In this document: piece by piece, positions 27,788 to 35,083 of the stretch | Layout of the letters: every line of letters begins with the position of its first letter | Numbering within the stretch: the stretch's first letter is position 1 | Assembly (NCBI GenBank): GCA_003605115.1 | Contig: QZKY01000015.1 | Span: 310,001-374,000 of the forward strand | Source: Oxalobacter sp. | Lineage (GTDB): Bacteria > Pseudomonadota > Gammaproteobacteria > Burkholderiales > Burkholderiaceae_D | Length of the DNA: 64,000 bases | Direction of reading: 5' to 3' | Notes under the pieces: model-generated | Seen by the model: the letters and a program-made list of their open reading frames with translations, nothing else | Database searches by the model: none | What the model was told of the DNA's origin: nothing | Translations under genes and position numbers: made by a program

Positions 27788-28633
27788 ATGTTTAATCTGA
27801 TAGTTAACGGTGGAGGATGGGCAGAAAACCGAGATACCTTCATGCTGGGACGTACTTTTGAATACACGTCAGATGAGTTAGTGGCTCGTTTCAAACCAAA
27901 CGGGAGTTTGAATTTTGAAGCAATATGCAGCCTGCCAACTTTGTTTATGGAAGAGTCGTGGGGTACAGACCCTAAGTACGCGAGAGTAGGAAGAATAGTC
28001 CAAGCGTCTGAAACTGGCGGTACTATTTCACTTGAGTACTTCTACGATCCAGAAATCGCGCCGATCTCTAACAGAATTCTAGAAAGTATCGCTAAAGAAC
28101 TTGATATGACTGCTTTCGAGTTCAGCCGCACCCATTGGGCAATAAAGAACCAAGATCTTTTTCGAGTGCTATTGCGGCACGCAAGCCCGAGAAGAAAACA
28201 GCCAAAAGTTTTTTCGTTGAATGATCCTGAGCAGATTGAGCCAGTATTGGTTTCTGCCATGATGCCATTTTCATCGCAATTTGATCAGGTGTACACCGCA
28301 CTTCAGGAAGTGTCACAACAGTATGGGTTGAGATGCCGCAGGGCTGATGATATATGGGAGAATCCAGCAGTAATGCAAGATGTGGTCTCGCTCATAGACA
28401 AGTCACGGATAGTAATATGTGACTGTACCGGCCGGAACCCGAATGTTTTTTACGAGATTGGTATAGCTCACACATTAGGCAGAGAGGTCATTCTTATAAC
28501 TCAGGCTGAAAGTGACATACCGTTTGATCTTCGGCATCTTCGTTACGTTCACTATTTGAATAATGGAGAGGGTTTGCGAGAGCTTAAGTCAAAGCTGCAG
28601 CAAAGAATTTCGGCCTTGGTCGGAGCGCAGTAA
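27788..28633 (+). CDS. Cassette 3 protein with TIR/nucleoside-deoxyribosyltransferase-like C-terminal domain
   Basis: A 281-residue protein; ATG 27788 has CAAGGAGTCAA before it and lies 36 bases after the attC2 core. Residues 1-145 form an unrecognised N-terminal domain. Residues ~153-281 match a widespread domain with VSAMMPF at the start, FDQVYTALQEV, RADDIWEN, IVICDCTGRNPNVFYEIGIA (putative catalytic Glu223) and ITQAESDIPFDLRH. This fold belongs to the nucleoside 2-deoxyribosyltransferase/TIR-like group, several of which cleave nucleotides such as NAD in anti-phage systems. Here the N-terminal domain would be the sensor or partner module. Enzymatic activity and defence role are inferred, not shown. 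Confidence 0.8.
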   Translation: MFNLIVNGGGWAENRDTFMLGRTFEYTSDELVARFKPNGSLNFEAICSLPTLFMEESWGTDPKYARVGRIVQASETGGTISLEYFYDPEIAPISNRILESIAKELDMTAFEFSRTHWAIKNQDLFRVLLRHASPRRKQPKVFSLNDPEQIEPVLVSAMMPFSSQFDQVYTALQEVSQQYGLRCRRADDIWENPAVMQDVVSLIDKSRIVICDCTGRNPNVFYEIGIAHTLGREVILITQAESDIPFDLRHLRYVHYLNNGEGLRELKSKLQQRISALVGAQ

Positions 28634-28639
28634 TGTGTC

Positions 28640-28727
28640 GTACAACAAGGCCTTACAGTCGCCCCACTTTCCGCTACCTCCCTTCGGTTATCCACTACAA
28701 GCGGTCGCCTGAAGGCAGGCGTTGGGT
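28640..28727 (+). other. attC3 recombination site
   Basis: GTACAAC at 28640 and GTTGGGT at 28721 bound an 88-base imperfect palindrome; inner arms GCCTTACAGTCGCCCCACTT and AAGCGGTCGCCTGAAGGC pair with an extra base. It follows the stop codon of cassette 3 by 6 bp and is the last site of the array. Confidence 0.85.
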
Positions 28728-29055
28728 CAGCAGTTCGCTTTCGTCACATTGAGAAGCCCTCATTCGGAGGGATGCATGTCGAGAGGCAGCTAAGTGACGC
28801 CTTGCAGACCGCGACGCTCCGAGCCTCGAGTGTCGGAAATGGCCGAAGTACGGTCAAAAGTCGCAGGAGAGTCTGCGAGATATGAAATGCCAGAGCGTGA
28901 ACGAAATCGCTCAATGCGCAACTAAGCATTACTTATCCGCTATAAGAAAGTTCGGGAAAAATTCGGGGACAGCGTAATGTATGGCTACGGCAATTCCAAC
29001 GCTTGTAACTTGCGCCATGACACCTATTTAAATACTGACATCAGACTGATCAAAT
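28728..29055. other. Non-coding right flank of cassette array with REP-like fragment
   Basis: No gene is supported. The region is AT-neutral and holds short palindromes, for example GAAGCCCTC/GGAGGG around 28755. At 28954-28978 GGAAAAATTCGGGGACAGCG is a diverged copy of the REP-like core seen at 23071, 33678 and 63977. No integrase or transposase gene is present. Confidence 0.55.
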
Positions 29056-29086
29056 AAAGAAAAACGCCAGACCTTTCGGTCTGGCG
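29056..29086 (-). terminator. Intrinsic terminator of second sbp gene
   Basis: On the minus strand CGCCAGACC-GAAA-GGTCTGGCG is followed by TTTTTCTTTATTT, a strong rho-independent terminator 63 bp after the sbp2 stop codon. Confidence 0.85.
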
Positions 29087-29148
29087 GAGAGGGACGCGAG
29101 CAAGGTGGAAAGCGTCATTGGAGAGGAAGCCGTTACAAGATCATAAAA

Positions 29149-30144
29149 TCAACGCGTACTGAACTGGTCGTATATTGCGCCGTTTGCAAAGTGTTTTTCA
29201 TGCGCTTTTGTCCAGCCGCCGAAAACCTTGTCGATCGTAACAAGCTTGACTGGCGCGAACTGTTTCGCATACTTCACAGCGATTTTTTTGTCGCGTGGGC
29301 GGTAGTAATTTTTGGCGGCAATTTCCTGACCTTCCGGAGAGTACAGATATTGCAGATAGGCTTCAGCCTGTTTGCGGGTGCCGCGCTTGTTGACCACTTT
29401 GTCAACGACGCTGACCGGCGGTTCAGCCAGAATGGAAATGGATGGCGTCACGATTTCAAATTTCTCGGGACCGAGTTCCTTGATGGCCAGGTAAGCTTCG
29501 TTTTCCCAGGCGATCAGAACATCGCCAATGCCGCGTTCAACGAAGGTGGTGGTCGAACCGCGTGCGCCGGAATCGAGCACTTTTGTGTTTTTATAGATGC
29601 GCTTGACAAATTCACGAGCCGTCGCGTCATTGCCGCCGGGTTGTTGAAGCGCATAAGCCCAGGCCGCCAGATAATTCCAGCGTGCGCCGCCGGAGGTTTT
29701 GGGATTCGGGGTGATGACATCTATGCCGGGACGAACCAGGTCCGACCAATCCTTGATGTTTTTCGGATTACCTTTGCGAACCAGAAAAACGATGGTGGAT
29801 GTATAGGGCGAAGCATTATGGGGAAGACGTTTCTGCCAGTTTTTCGGAAAGAGGCCGGTGCTGGAAACGGCGTCGACGTCGCCGGCGAGCGCCAGCGTGA
29901 CCACGTCGGCTTGCAAGCCGTCAATCACCGCACGGGCTTGTTTGCCGGAACCGCCGTGAGATTGTTTGATCGTGATGTCTTCGCCAGTTTTCTTCTTCCA
30001 GTGTGCGGCAAAGGTTTTGTTGAACTCTTGATAGAGTTCGCGGGTCGGATCGTAAGAAACGTTCAGGAGCGTGGTCTGTGCGATGGCGCTGCCGGATAGC
30101 ACAACGGCGAATAGCGTAGATAGAATTTTTATGTAAGGCTTCAC
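29149..30144 (-). CDS. Second sulfate-binding protein (Sbp/CysP family)
   Basis: A 331-residue periplasmic protein with signal peptide ([20 protein letters not shown]). It shares the family motifs with the protein at 19128 ([70 protein letters not shown]), but they are diverged, so the two may differ in sulfate versus thiosulfate affinity. No permease genes lie beside it; it probably uses the CysTWA channel 8 kb away. It has its own CysB-type promoter and terminator. The cassette array separates it from the transporter operon. Confidence 0.94.
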   Translation of the reverse strand: MKPYIKILSTLFAVVLSGSAIAQTTLLNVSYDPTRELYQEFNKTFAAHWKKKTGEDITIKQSHGGSGKQARAVIDGLQADVVTLALAGDVDAVSSTGLFPKNWQKRLPHNASPYTSTIVFLVRKGNPKNIKDWSDLVRPGIDVITPNPKTSGGARWNYLAAWAYALQQPGGNDATAREFVKRIYKNTKVLDSGARGSTTTFVERGIGDVLIAWENEAYLAIKELGPEKFEIVTPSISILAEPPVSVVDKVVNKRGTRKQAEAYLQYLYSPEGQEIAAKNYYRPRDKKIAVKYAKQFAPVKLVTIDKVFGGWTKAHEKHFANGAIYDQFSTR

Positions 30145-30177
30145 GTTGTTTCCTTTCGAAAGTGGGCGGGTAGTTTG

Positions 30178-30231
30178 ATTCTAGGCGCAGCCATTTGCGA
30201 TGGGAACGAAGGAATTATTCTTTGCTTATTC
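30178..30231 (-). promoter_or_regulatory. CysB-type promoter of second sbp gene
   Basis: On the minus strand GAATAAGCAAAGAATAATTC followed by CTTCGTTCCC (30231-30202) resembles the sulfur-regulon motif. TAGAAT is at 30183-30178. The ATAAGC core to -10 distance is exactly 46 bp, as at 19046, 36848 and 36927. Confidence 0.65.
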
Positions 30232-30297
30232 AAAAATGGAATTTGTTTTCACCGGAATTCAAGTTAAATTGCATCATTACTCAAACTCTGGAATCGT

Positions 30298-30684
30298 ATG
30301 TCTGAGAATAAAAAAAGAACCGGCATGATATTGATTGCGCACGGCGCGCGGGATCCGGAATGGGCGCTGCCTTTTTTGCGCATGCAGGAAATGACGCAGG
30401 CCATCTTGCCATCCGTGTCGGTCGAATTGGCGTTTCTGGAATTTATGCAACCGGATTTTTCTGCGCTCGTATCGCGCCTGGCGACAAGCGGGACAAGGCA
30501 AATAAGGGTCGTGCCATTATTTCTCGGCAAAACGGGTCACGTCCTGCGGGACATACAGTCAAAGCTGATGCAATTGCAGCAGGCTTATCCTGAGATTGAT
30601 TTTCACATGGCCGACACAGTCAGCCATGATGAATCGGTGCTGCAAGCCATTGCACGCTATTGTGCGGCGACGACAGCACAATAA
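30298..30684 (+). CDS. cbiX: Sirohydrochlorin chelatase-like protein (CbiX, short form)
   Basis: A 128-residue single-domain chelatase. The first strand MILIAHGARDPEWALPFLRM supplies the conserved catalytic His, the next strands contain VELAFLEFMQPDF and RQIRVVPLFLGKTGHVLRDI (second His), and the size fits CbiXS. It would insert iron or cobalt into sirohydrochlorin; beside sulfite reductase the likely product is siroheme, the CysI cofactor. It is divergent from sbp2, and no cobalamin riboswitch is visible. Direct proof of metal choice is not in the sequence. Confidence 0.88.
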   Translation: MSENKKRTGMILIAHGARDPEWALPFLRMQEMTQAILPSVSVELAFLEFMQPDFSALVSRLATSGTRQIRVVPLFLGKTGHVLRDIQSKLMQLQQAYPEIDFHMADTVSHDESVLQAIARYCAATTAQ

Positions 30685-30724
30685 TATTTTCCAGTTCATT
30701 AAAAGCGGTTGCGATTGCCTCAGC

Positions 30725-31273
30725 TTAACCCAGGTTCAGCTTGTGCAGCGACAGCAGAGATTTTTCCCGTTTGCAGTTGACCTTATCGCGAATCGATTGC
30801 GGATCGACCAGTCGCAAGGCCTGGCTTGGGCATGCCTGAATGCATGCCGGTCCCGTTGCAAGGTTCACGCACAGATCGCACTTGTGTGCCACTGAGACAA
30901 ACGTGACGCCAGATGACGTGGTCGCACCGGCCCGCTTTTGCGGAACAAGGGTCATTTCCATGGCACCGAACGGGCAGGCCAGTACGCAGGTTTTGCATCC
31001 GATGCAACGATCGGCAAGAAGCTGCACGCTGTTTTTATCGTAGACCAGGGCGTTGGTGGGGCAAACATTCACGCACGGCGCATTTTCGCATTGCCTGCAT
31101 TGCACCGGCGCGACCGCGTGTGCGCCTTTGATGACTTTCAGTCTCGGCTTGAAGTTGACGGAAGCGGGCACGTCCATGCCGCTGGTGTCAATCGGATGCG
31201 CGAGCACGCAGGCAATTTCGCAACTGCCGCATCCTATGCATTTGTCCGGTTCTGCAATGACGAATGAGTTCAT
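30725..31273 (-). CDS. Polyferredoxin-type 4Fe-4S protein (HycB/NrfC family)
   Basis: A 182-residue electron-transfer protein with four Cys clusters: CIGCGSCEIAC (residues ~12-22), CRQCENAPCVNVCP (~58-71), CIGCKTCVLACP (~90-101) and CDLCVNLATGPACIQACP (~131-148). This is the four-cluster layout of HycB/NrfC-like subunits. It lies directly downstream of the cysIHDN block (40 bp after cysN) and probably co-transcribes with it. Since no CysJ flavoprotein is encoded nearby, it may feed electrons to sulfite reductase; that role is inferred. Confidence 0.85.
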   Translation of the reverse strand: MNSFVIAEPDKCIGCGSCEIACVLAHPIDTSGMDVPASVNFKPRLKVIKGAHAVAPVQCRQCENAPCVNVCPTNALVYDKNSVQLLADRCIGCKTCVLACPFGAMEMTLVPQKRAGATTSSGVTFVSVAHKCDLCVNLATGPACIQACPSQALRLVDPQSIRDKVNCKREKSLLSLHKLNLG

Positions 31274-31312
31274 TTCGTGAAAAGTTTGCTTTCGATGTGG
31301 AGGGATTAAAAA

Positions 31313-32671
31313 TCAAACCAGTTGGATCATCCCGCCAGCGACGGTCTGATGGGTGATTTGATCAATCAGGATAAACGAGCCGGTTGCGGCAATGTCGCCG
31401 TACGCGTCCGCCACAATGGCTTGCTGCACATTGAGATGAATGCGGGCGATGTCATTGAGCGCCAGGGTGTCCGCATGACGTCTTTCCTGCGTGTTGACAT
31501 CGTAAAGCGATTCAACGGACGTTACGCGCACGCCAACCTGTTTGCTGGTGTGTTTCAGCCAATATTTGCGTCGTGCGTCGAGCGGTTCTTCGGAGAGCCA
31601 GCAAATATCGGCAACGACCGTTTTCAGGATGGCGGCAGGTTGCTCCGATGCGCTCAGCATGTCGCCGCGTGAAATGTCGATATGTTCTTCAATCAGCAGC
31701 GTGACGGATTGACCTGCCGATGCAAGTTCCTGCGAACCTTCCAGCGTCAGAATGTCCTTGACGGTGACAATGAGATTGCCGGGTTGCGCCCACAGCTTGT
31801 CGCCTTTTTTTACCGTGCCAGCCTCGATGCGTCCCATATAACCGCGAAAATCATTCGCTTCGTGTCCATTGTGGCGGGCGACCAGTTGCACGGGAAAACG
31901 GAAGGGTTTGTCTTGCAGCGCATTGTCGACAGGAAGCATTTCGAGCAGTTGAATGAGCGTCGGGCCGCGGTACCACGGCATCTTGTCGCTGGACGTGACC
32001 ACATTGTCGCCTGCCAGTGCGGACAGCGGGATGGCATGAATGTTCTTCAAGCCGAGTTGACGCGCAAAGGATTGATAGGCGGCCACCACACGATCATAGA
32101 TTTTCTGGTCGTAGTTGACCAAATCCATCTTGTTAACGGCAACGATGATGTGACGGATATTCAGCAAATGGGCGATGGCGGAATGTCGCTTGGTTTGCGT
32201 CAGCAGTTCAGTTGCCACCTTTGCGTCAGCCGCATCATTGAGCGTCACTTTGGAAATGTCGATCAGGATGATGGCGGCATCGGCGGTTGACGCGCCGGTC
32301 ACCATGTTGCGTGTGTATTGTTCATGACCGGGCGTGTCGGCGATGATGAATTTGCGTTTCGGTGTGGCGAAGTAGCGATAAGCCACGTCAATGGTAATGC
32401 CTTGTTCGCGCTCCGCTTCAAGGCCGTCGGTGAGCAAGGACAAATCGATCGTGTCGCCAACCGTGCGCTTGTGCTTGGCGCGAGAAATCGCGTCGAGCTG
32501 ATCGGAAAATATCCCTTTGCTGTCAAAGAGCAAGCGCCCGATCAGCGTGCTTTTGCCGTCGTCCACGGAGCCTGCCGTGATGAAGCGAAGCAAACCGCGT
32601 TCGGCTGCGGTGACTTCGTTCGCGGTTTCGCCAGTGCTGCCGTTCGGCGTTTCAATAATGACTGCGTTCAT
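31313..32671 (-). CDS. cysN: Sulfate adenylyltransferase subunit 1 (GTPase)
   Basis: A 452-residue GTPase subunit that with CysD makes adenosine 5'-phosphosulfate (APS). EF-Tu-like motifs: G1 GSVDDGKST (residues ~34-42), DTPGHEQYTRNMVTGAS, NKMDLV. The length shows there is no fused APS kinase (CysC) domain, which matches the APS-using CysH encoded upstream. It shares one base with the cysD stop (TGATG). Confidence 0.95.
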   Translation of the reverse strand: MNAVIIETPNGSTGETANEVTAAERGLLRFITAGSVDDGKSTLIGRLLFDSKGIFSDQLDAISRAKHKRTVGDTIDLSLLTDGLEAEREQGITIDVAYRYFATPKRKFIIADTPGHEQYTRNMVTGASTADAAIILIDISKVTLNDAADAKVATELLTQTKRHSAIAHLLNIRHIIVAVNKMDLVNYDQKIYDRVVAAYQSFARQLGLKNIHAIPLSALAGDNVVTSSDKMPWYRGPTLIQLLEMLPVDNALQDKPFRFPVQLVARHNGHEANDFRGYMGRIEAGTVKKGDKLWAQPGNLIVTVKDILTLEGSQELASAGQSVTLLIEEHIDISRGDMLSASEQPAAILKTVVADICWLSEEPLDARRKYWLKHTSKQVGVRVTSVESLYDVNTQERRHADTLALNDIARIHLNVQQAIVADAYGDIAATGSFILIDQITHQTVAGGMIQLV

Positions 32672-33618
32672 CAGAAATATCCTTCCTTCTTGCGTTTTTC
32701 CATCGATGCTTCGGATGTTTGATCATCCATGCGGGTTGCGCCGCGTTCGGTAACATCGGTAATGGCGGTTTCAGCGATAATCGTCGCAGGGCTGGCTGCG
32801 GGTGATTGAACCGGGCAGGTGCAGGAGATATCTCCAACCGTGCGAAAACGCACCGTGCGCGTCTCCACCACTTCGCCTTCCAATGGCGGCGTGAGGTCGG
32901 TCAGCGGCACCAGCAAGCCGTTTCGCGGAATCACTTGTCGTTCGTGCGCATAGTAAATCGATGGCAAGGCCAGTTTTTCGCGGGCGATGTATTGCCAGAT
33001 ATCCAGCTCGGTCCAGTTGGAAATCGGGAAGACGCGCATGTTTTCGCCGGGATGCACGCGCGTGTTGTACAAGGACCAGAGTTCCGGTCGTTGCGCTTTC
33101 GGATCCCATTGCCCGAAGTCGTCGCGAAAAGAAAAAATGCGTTCTTTCGCGCGCGCTTTTTCTTCATCGCGACGCGCACCGCCGATGCATGCGTCAAACT
33201 TGAATTCCTCGATGGCTTCCAGCAGCGTCACGGCTTGTGCGGCATTGCGCGAGTCGGTTTGCGGATTACGCAATCTGACCGTGCCGCGCTTGATGGAATC
33301 TTCGACCGAACGCACGATCAGCGTTTCGCCGAGTTCGGCGGCGCGTTGATCGCGAAAGGCGATTACTTCAGGAAAGTTGTGCCCGGTGTCGATATGCATC
33401 AGCGGGAATGGAAATTTGCCCGGGCGAAAAGCCTTCTCGGCAAGACGCAGCAGGACGACGGAATCTTTTCCGCCCGAAAATAGAAGGACGGGGTTGGCGC
33501 ATTCAGCCGCCACTTCGCGCAAGATGTGGATGGCTTCGGATTCCAGCCAGTCCAGGTGGCGATTGCTTGCGCTATCGAGAAAATGTTTTTCCAGTGTGGT
33601 TGTCATGATGTTGTTCAT
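32671..33618 (-). CDS. cysD: Sulfate adenylyltransferase subunit 2
   Basis: A 315-residue ATP pyrophosphatase-family enzyme that activates sulfate. N-terminal LDWLESEAIHILREVAAEC, PP-motif SGGKDSVVLLRLAEKAF and a C-terminal RFRTVGDISCTCPVQSPA are family hallmarks. ATG 33618 or 33606 could both serve; the first gives the longer form. A REP-like hairpin (33636-33698) lies just upstream, between this gene and cysH. It is co-transcribed with cysN. Confidence 0.95.
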   Translation of the reverse strand: MNNIMTTTLEKHFLDSASNRHLDWLESEAIHILREVAAECANPVLLFSGGKDSVVLLRLAEKAFRPGKFPFPLMHIDTGHNFPEVIAFRDQRAAELGETLIVRSVEDSIKRGTVRLRNPQTDSRNAAQAVTLLEAIEEFKFDACIGGARRDEEKARAKERIFSFRDDFGQWDPKAQRPELWSLYNTRVHPGENMRVFPISNWTELDIWQYIAREKLALPSIYYAHERQVIPRNGLLVPLTDLTPPLEGEVVETRTVRFRTVGDISCTCPVQSPAASPATIIAETAITDVTERGATRMDDQTSEASMEKRKKEGYF

Positions 33619-33635
33619 TTTGTTTACTTATAGGA

Positions 33636-33698
33636 GGAAAACCGGGGTCGGCAGTCGAATATCGCTTGCGATACTCGACTCTGACCCCGAATTTTCCG
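33636..33698. repeat. REP-like inverted repeat, copy in cysH-cysD interval
   Basis: GGAAAACCGGGGTCGGCAGT on the left and ACTCTGACCCCGAATTTTCC on the right enclose TCGA-A-TATCGC-TT-GCGATA-C-TCGA, giving a long stem-loop. The right arm read on the minus strand is identical over 21 bases to the copy at the right window edge (63978-63998). In the cysH-cysD transcript it could act as a processing or stabilising hairpin. Confidence 0.75.
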
Positions 33699-33717
33699 TT
33701 TTGCATATTCGTGTTTT

Positions 33718-33826
33718 GGCTTCGGCCGCTTATTTCATTCGCTTAATGCTCGCTTCGCTCGTCCCTTCGGGACCGCACTTTCAGTGCGTCCTGCGCGCTT
33801 CGCGCTGGTGTTCGCTTCGCTCACGT
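33718..33826. repeat. Run of short TTC-loop palindromes at the 3' end of cysH
   Basis: In about 110 bases there are five small near-palindromes with TTC or TTCG centres: GGCTTCGGCC, GTCCCTTCGGGAC, GCACTTTCAGTGC, GCGCGCTTCGCGC and a tandem GCTCGCTTCGCTCG with the related GTTCGCTTCGCTC. They encode the non-conserved tail of CysH and continue just past its stop. Confidence 0.6.
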
Positions 33827-34553
33827 TAGCCTCCGCCGAGGAACGAACAAGTTGCGGTTTGCCATCTGTTCCGATAATCATGTGAAGGCCGCACTCTTTT
33901 GTGTTCGTTCCTTCCCACCACCATCGTCCGGCGCGAACGTCTTCGCCGGGGCGTATGGCGCGGGTACAGGGATCGCATCCGATCGAGGGGTAACCGCGAT
34001 CATGCAAGGGGTTGTATGGCACTTTGTTGCTTCGGATGTAGTTCCAGACATCGTCTTCTGACCAGTTAGCCAGCGGATTGAATTTCGGCATGCCGTGTGC
34101 GGCATCGAACTCTTCGATATCCAGTTCCGCCCGCGAAGCGGCCTGAGCGCGACGTTGCCCGGTGAGCCACGCTTTTTTCCCACTGAGTGCACGGCCTAAG
34201 GGTTCGACTTTCCGTATGCGACAGCATTCCTGACGACTTTCGACGCTCTCGTAAAAGCCGTTGAGTCCGTGTTGCACAATGTAGCGGGTCACGTTTTCGT
34301 CGGTCGGTCGGTACACGTCGATGCTGGCGCCGTAGTTTTTATTGATGCGCGCGATCATCTCCAGCGTTTCAACGTGCAAACGCCCGGTGTCAAGCGTGAA
34401 GATGTCGATCGGTAAATCTTCGTTGAAAATCATGTCCGTTAAGACCATGTCTTCTGCGGCAAGGCTGGAGGCCAACACCGCAGGCGAAAATGCGCTGGCG
34501 ATGCGTTCGAGTACAGCCAGCGTTTCCGTCAGTTTGATACTGTAATCGCTCAC
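33735..34553 (-). CDS. cysH: Adenylyl-sulfate (APS) reductase, iron-sulfur type
   Basis: A 272-residue enzyme that reduces activated sulfate to sulfite. GTG 34553 is chosen because it overlaps the DUF934 stop (GTGA); the upstream frame is an artefact. Cys110-Cys111 in ECCRIRKVEPL and Cys193/Cys196 in GCDPCTRAI are the four ligands of the [4Fe-4S] cluster seen in assimilatory APS reductases. KECGLH (Cys221) is the catalytic redox motif. So APS rather than PAPS is the likely substrate, consistent with no cysC in the window. The last ~34 residues (from 239) are a repetitive Ala/Glu/Arg tail encoded by a series of small palindromes and are probably not part of the fold. Confidence 0.93.
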   Translation of the reverse strand: MSDYSIKLTETLAVLERIASAFSPAVLASSLAAEDMVLTDMIFNEDLPIDIFTLDTGRLHVETLEMIARINKNYGASIDVYRPTDENVTRYIVQHGLNGFYESVESRQECCRIRKVEPLGRALSGKKAWLTGQRRAQAASRAELDIEEFDAAHGMPKFNPLANWSEDDVWNYIRSNKVPYNPLHDRGYPSIGCDPCTRAIRPGEDVRAGRWWWEGTNTKECGLHMIIGTDGKPQLVRSSAEANVSEANTSAKRAGRTESAVPKGRAKRALSE

Positions 34554-35083
34554 GCCCGTTCTCCTTCGCGATTGACGCGTCTGAAGATCGGTGCACGCTC
34601 GTCCCATGAAGCCTGGTAGGTGACGGAGAAATCGCTCAAGCCACTGCGCAGGGCTTCAGGATCGCGATGTGCAGCAGGCGCGAAGGCATCGAATCCGACG
34701 CGCTGCAAATAAAACAGCTGATCGCGCTGGATGTCGCCGATCGCACGCAATTCGCCTTGGTATCCGATCAGGCTGCGCAACTTGTATGCGATGGTGTATC
34801 CGCGTCCATCGGTAAATTTCGGGAAATTGACGGCAATGACTTTGACGTATGCCGTATGTTCTTTGAGCGCATGAACGTCGTCGTCCGTCGACAGCAACAC
34901 GCCGATGTTCGCTCGGCTTTGCAGCGTATTTTTTTGCTTGAGCCACACTTTCAGCGGCACGATGATTTTTCCATCGGGGACAAGGACATCTTCCGGCCGC
35001 TGTGTTTTGGCAAGGTGCAAGACGATCCAGTCGTCATCGACGACGGCATTGTTTTTGATGATGGGTTGCGTGGAACTAGACAT
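34550..35083 (-). CDS. DUF934 family protein of the sulfate reduction cluster
   Basis: A 177-residue protein starting at ATG 35083; it overlaps the end of cysI by 8 bp and cysH by 4 bp, so the three are translationally coupled. Visible elements are DDDWIVLHLAKTQRPEDVLV, a KIIVPLKVWL strand, FPKFTDGRGYTIAYKLRSLI then YQGELRAIGDIQRDQL, and a C-terminal FSVTYQASWDER. This family occurs between sulfite reductase and cysH in many proteobacteria. Its biochemical role is not established to my knowledge; a partner or assembly role for sulfite reductase is possible. Confidence 0.88.
   Translation of the reverse strand: MSSSTQPIIKNNAVVDDDWIVLHLAKTQRPEDVLVPDGKIIVPLKVWLKQKNTLQSRANIGVLLSTDDDVHALKEHTAYVKVIAVNFPKFTDGRGYTIAYKLRSLIGYQGELRAIGDIQRDQLFYLQRVGFDAFAPAAHRDPEALRSGLSDFSVTYQASWDERAPIFRRVNREGERA

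Noticed and set aside
28744-28929. 61-codon minus-strand open frame after attC3
   Set aside because: No RBS, no cassette-type position relative to attC3, no motif; looks random.
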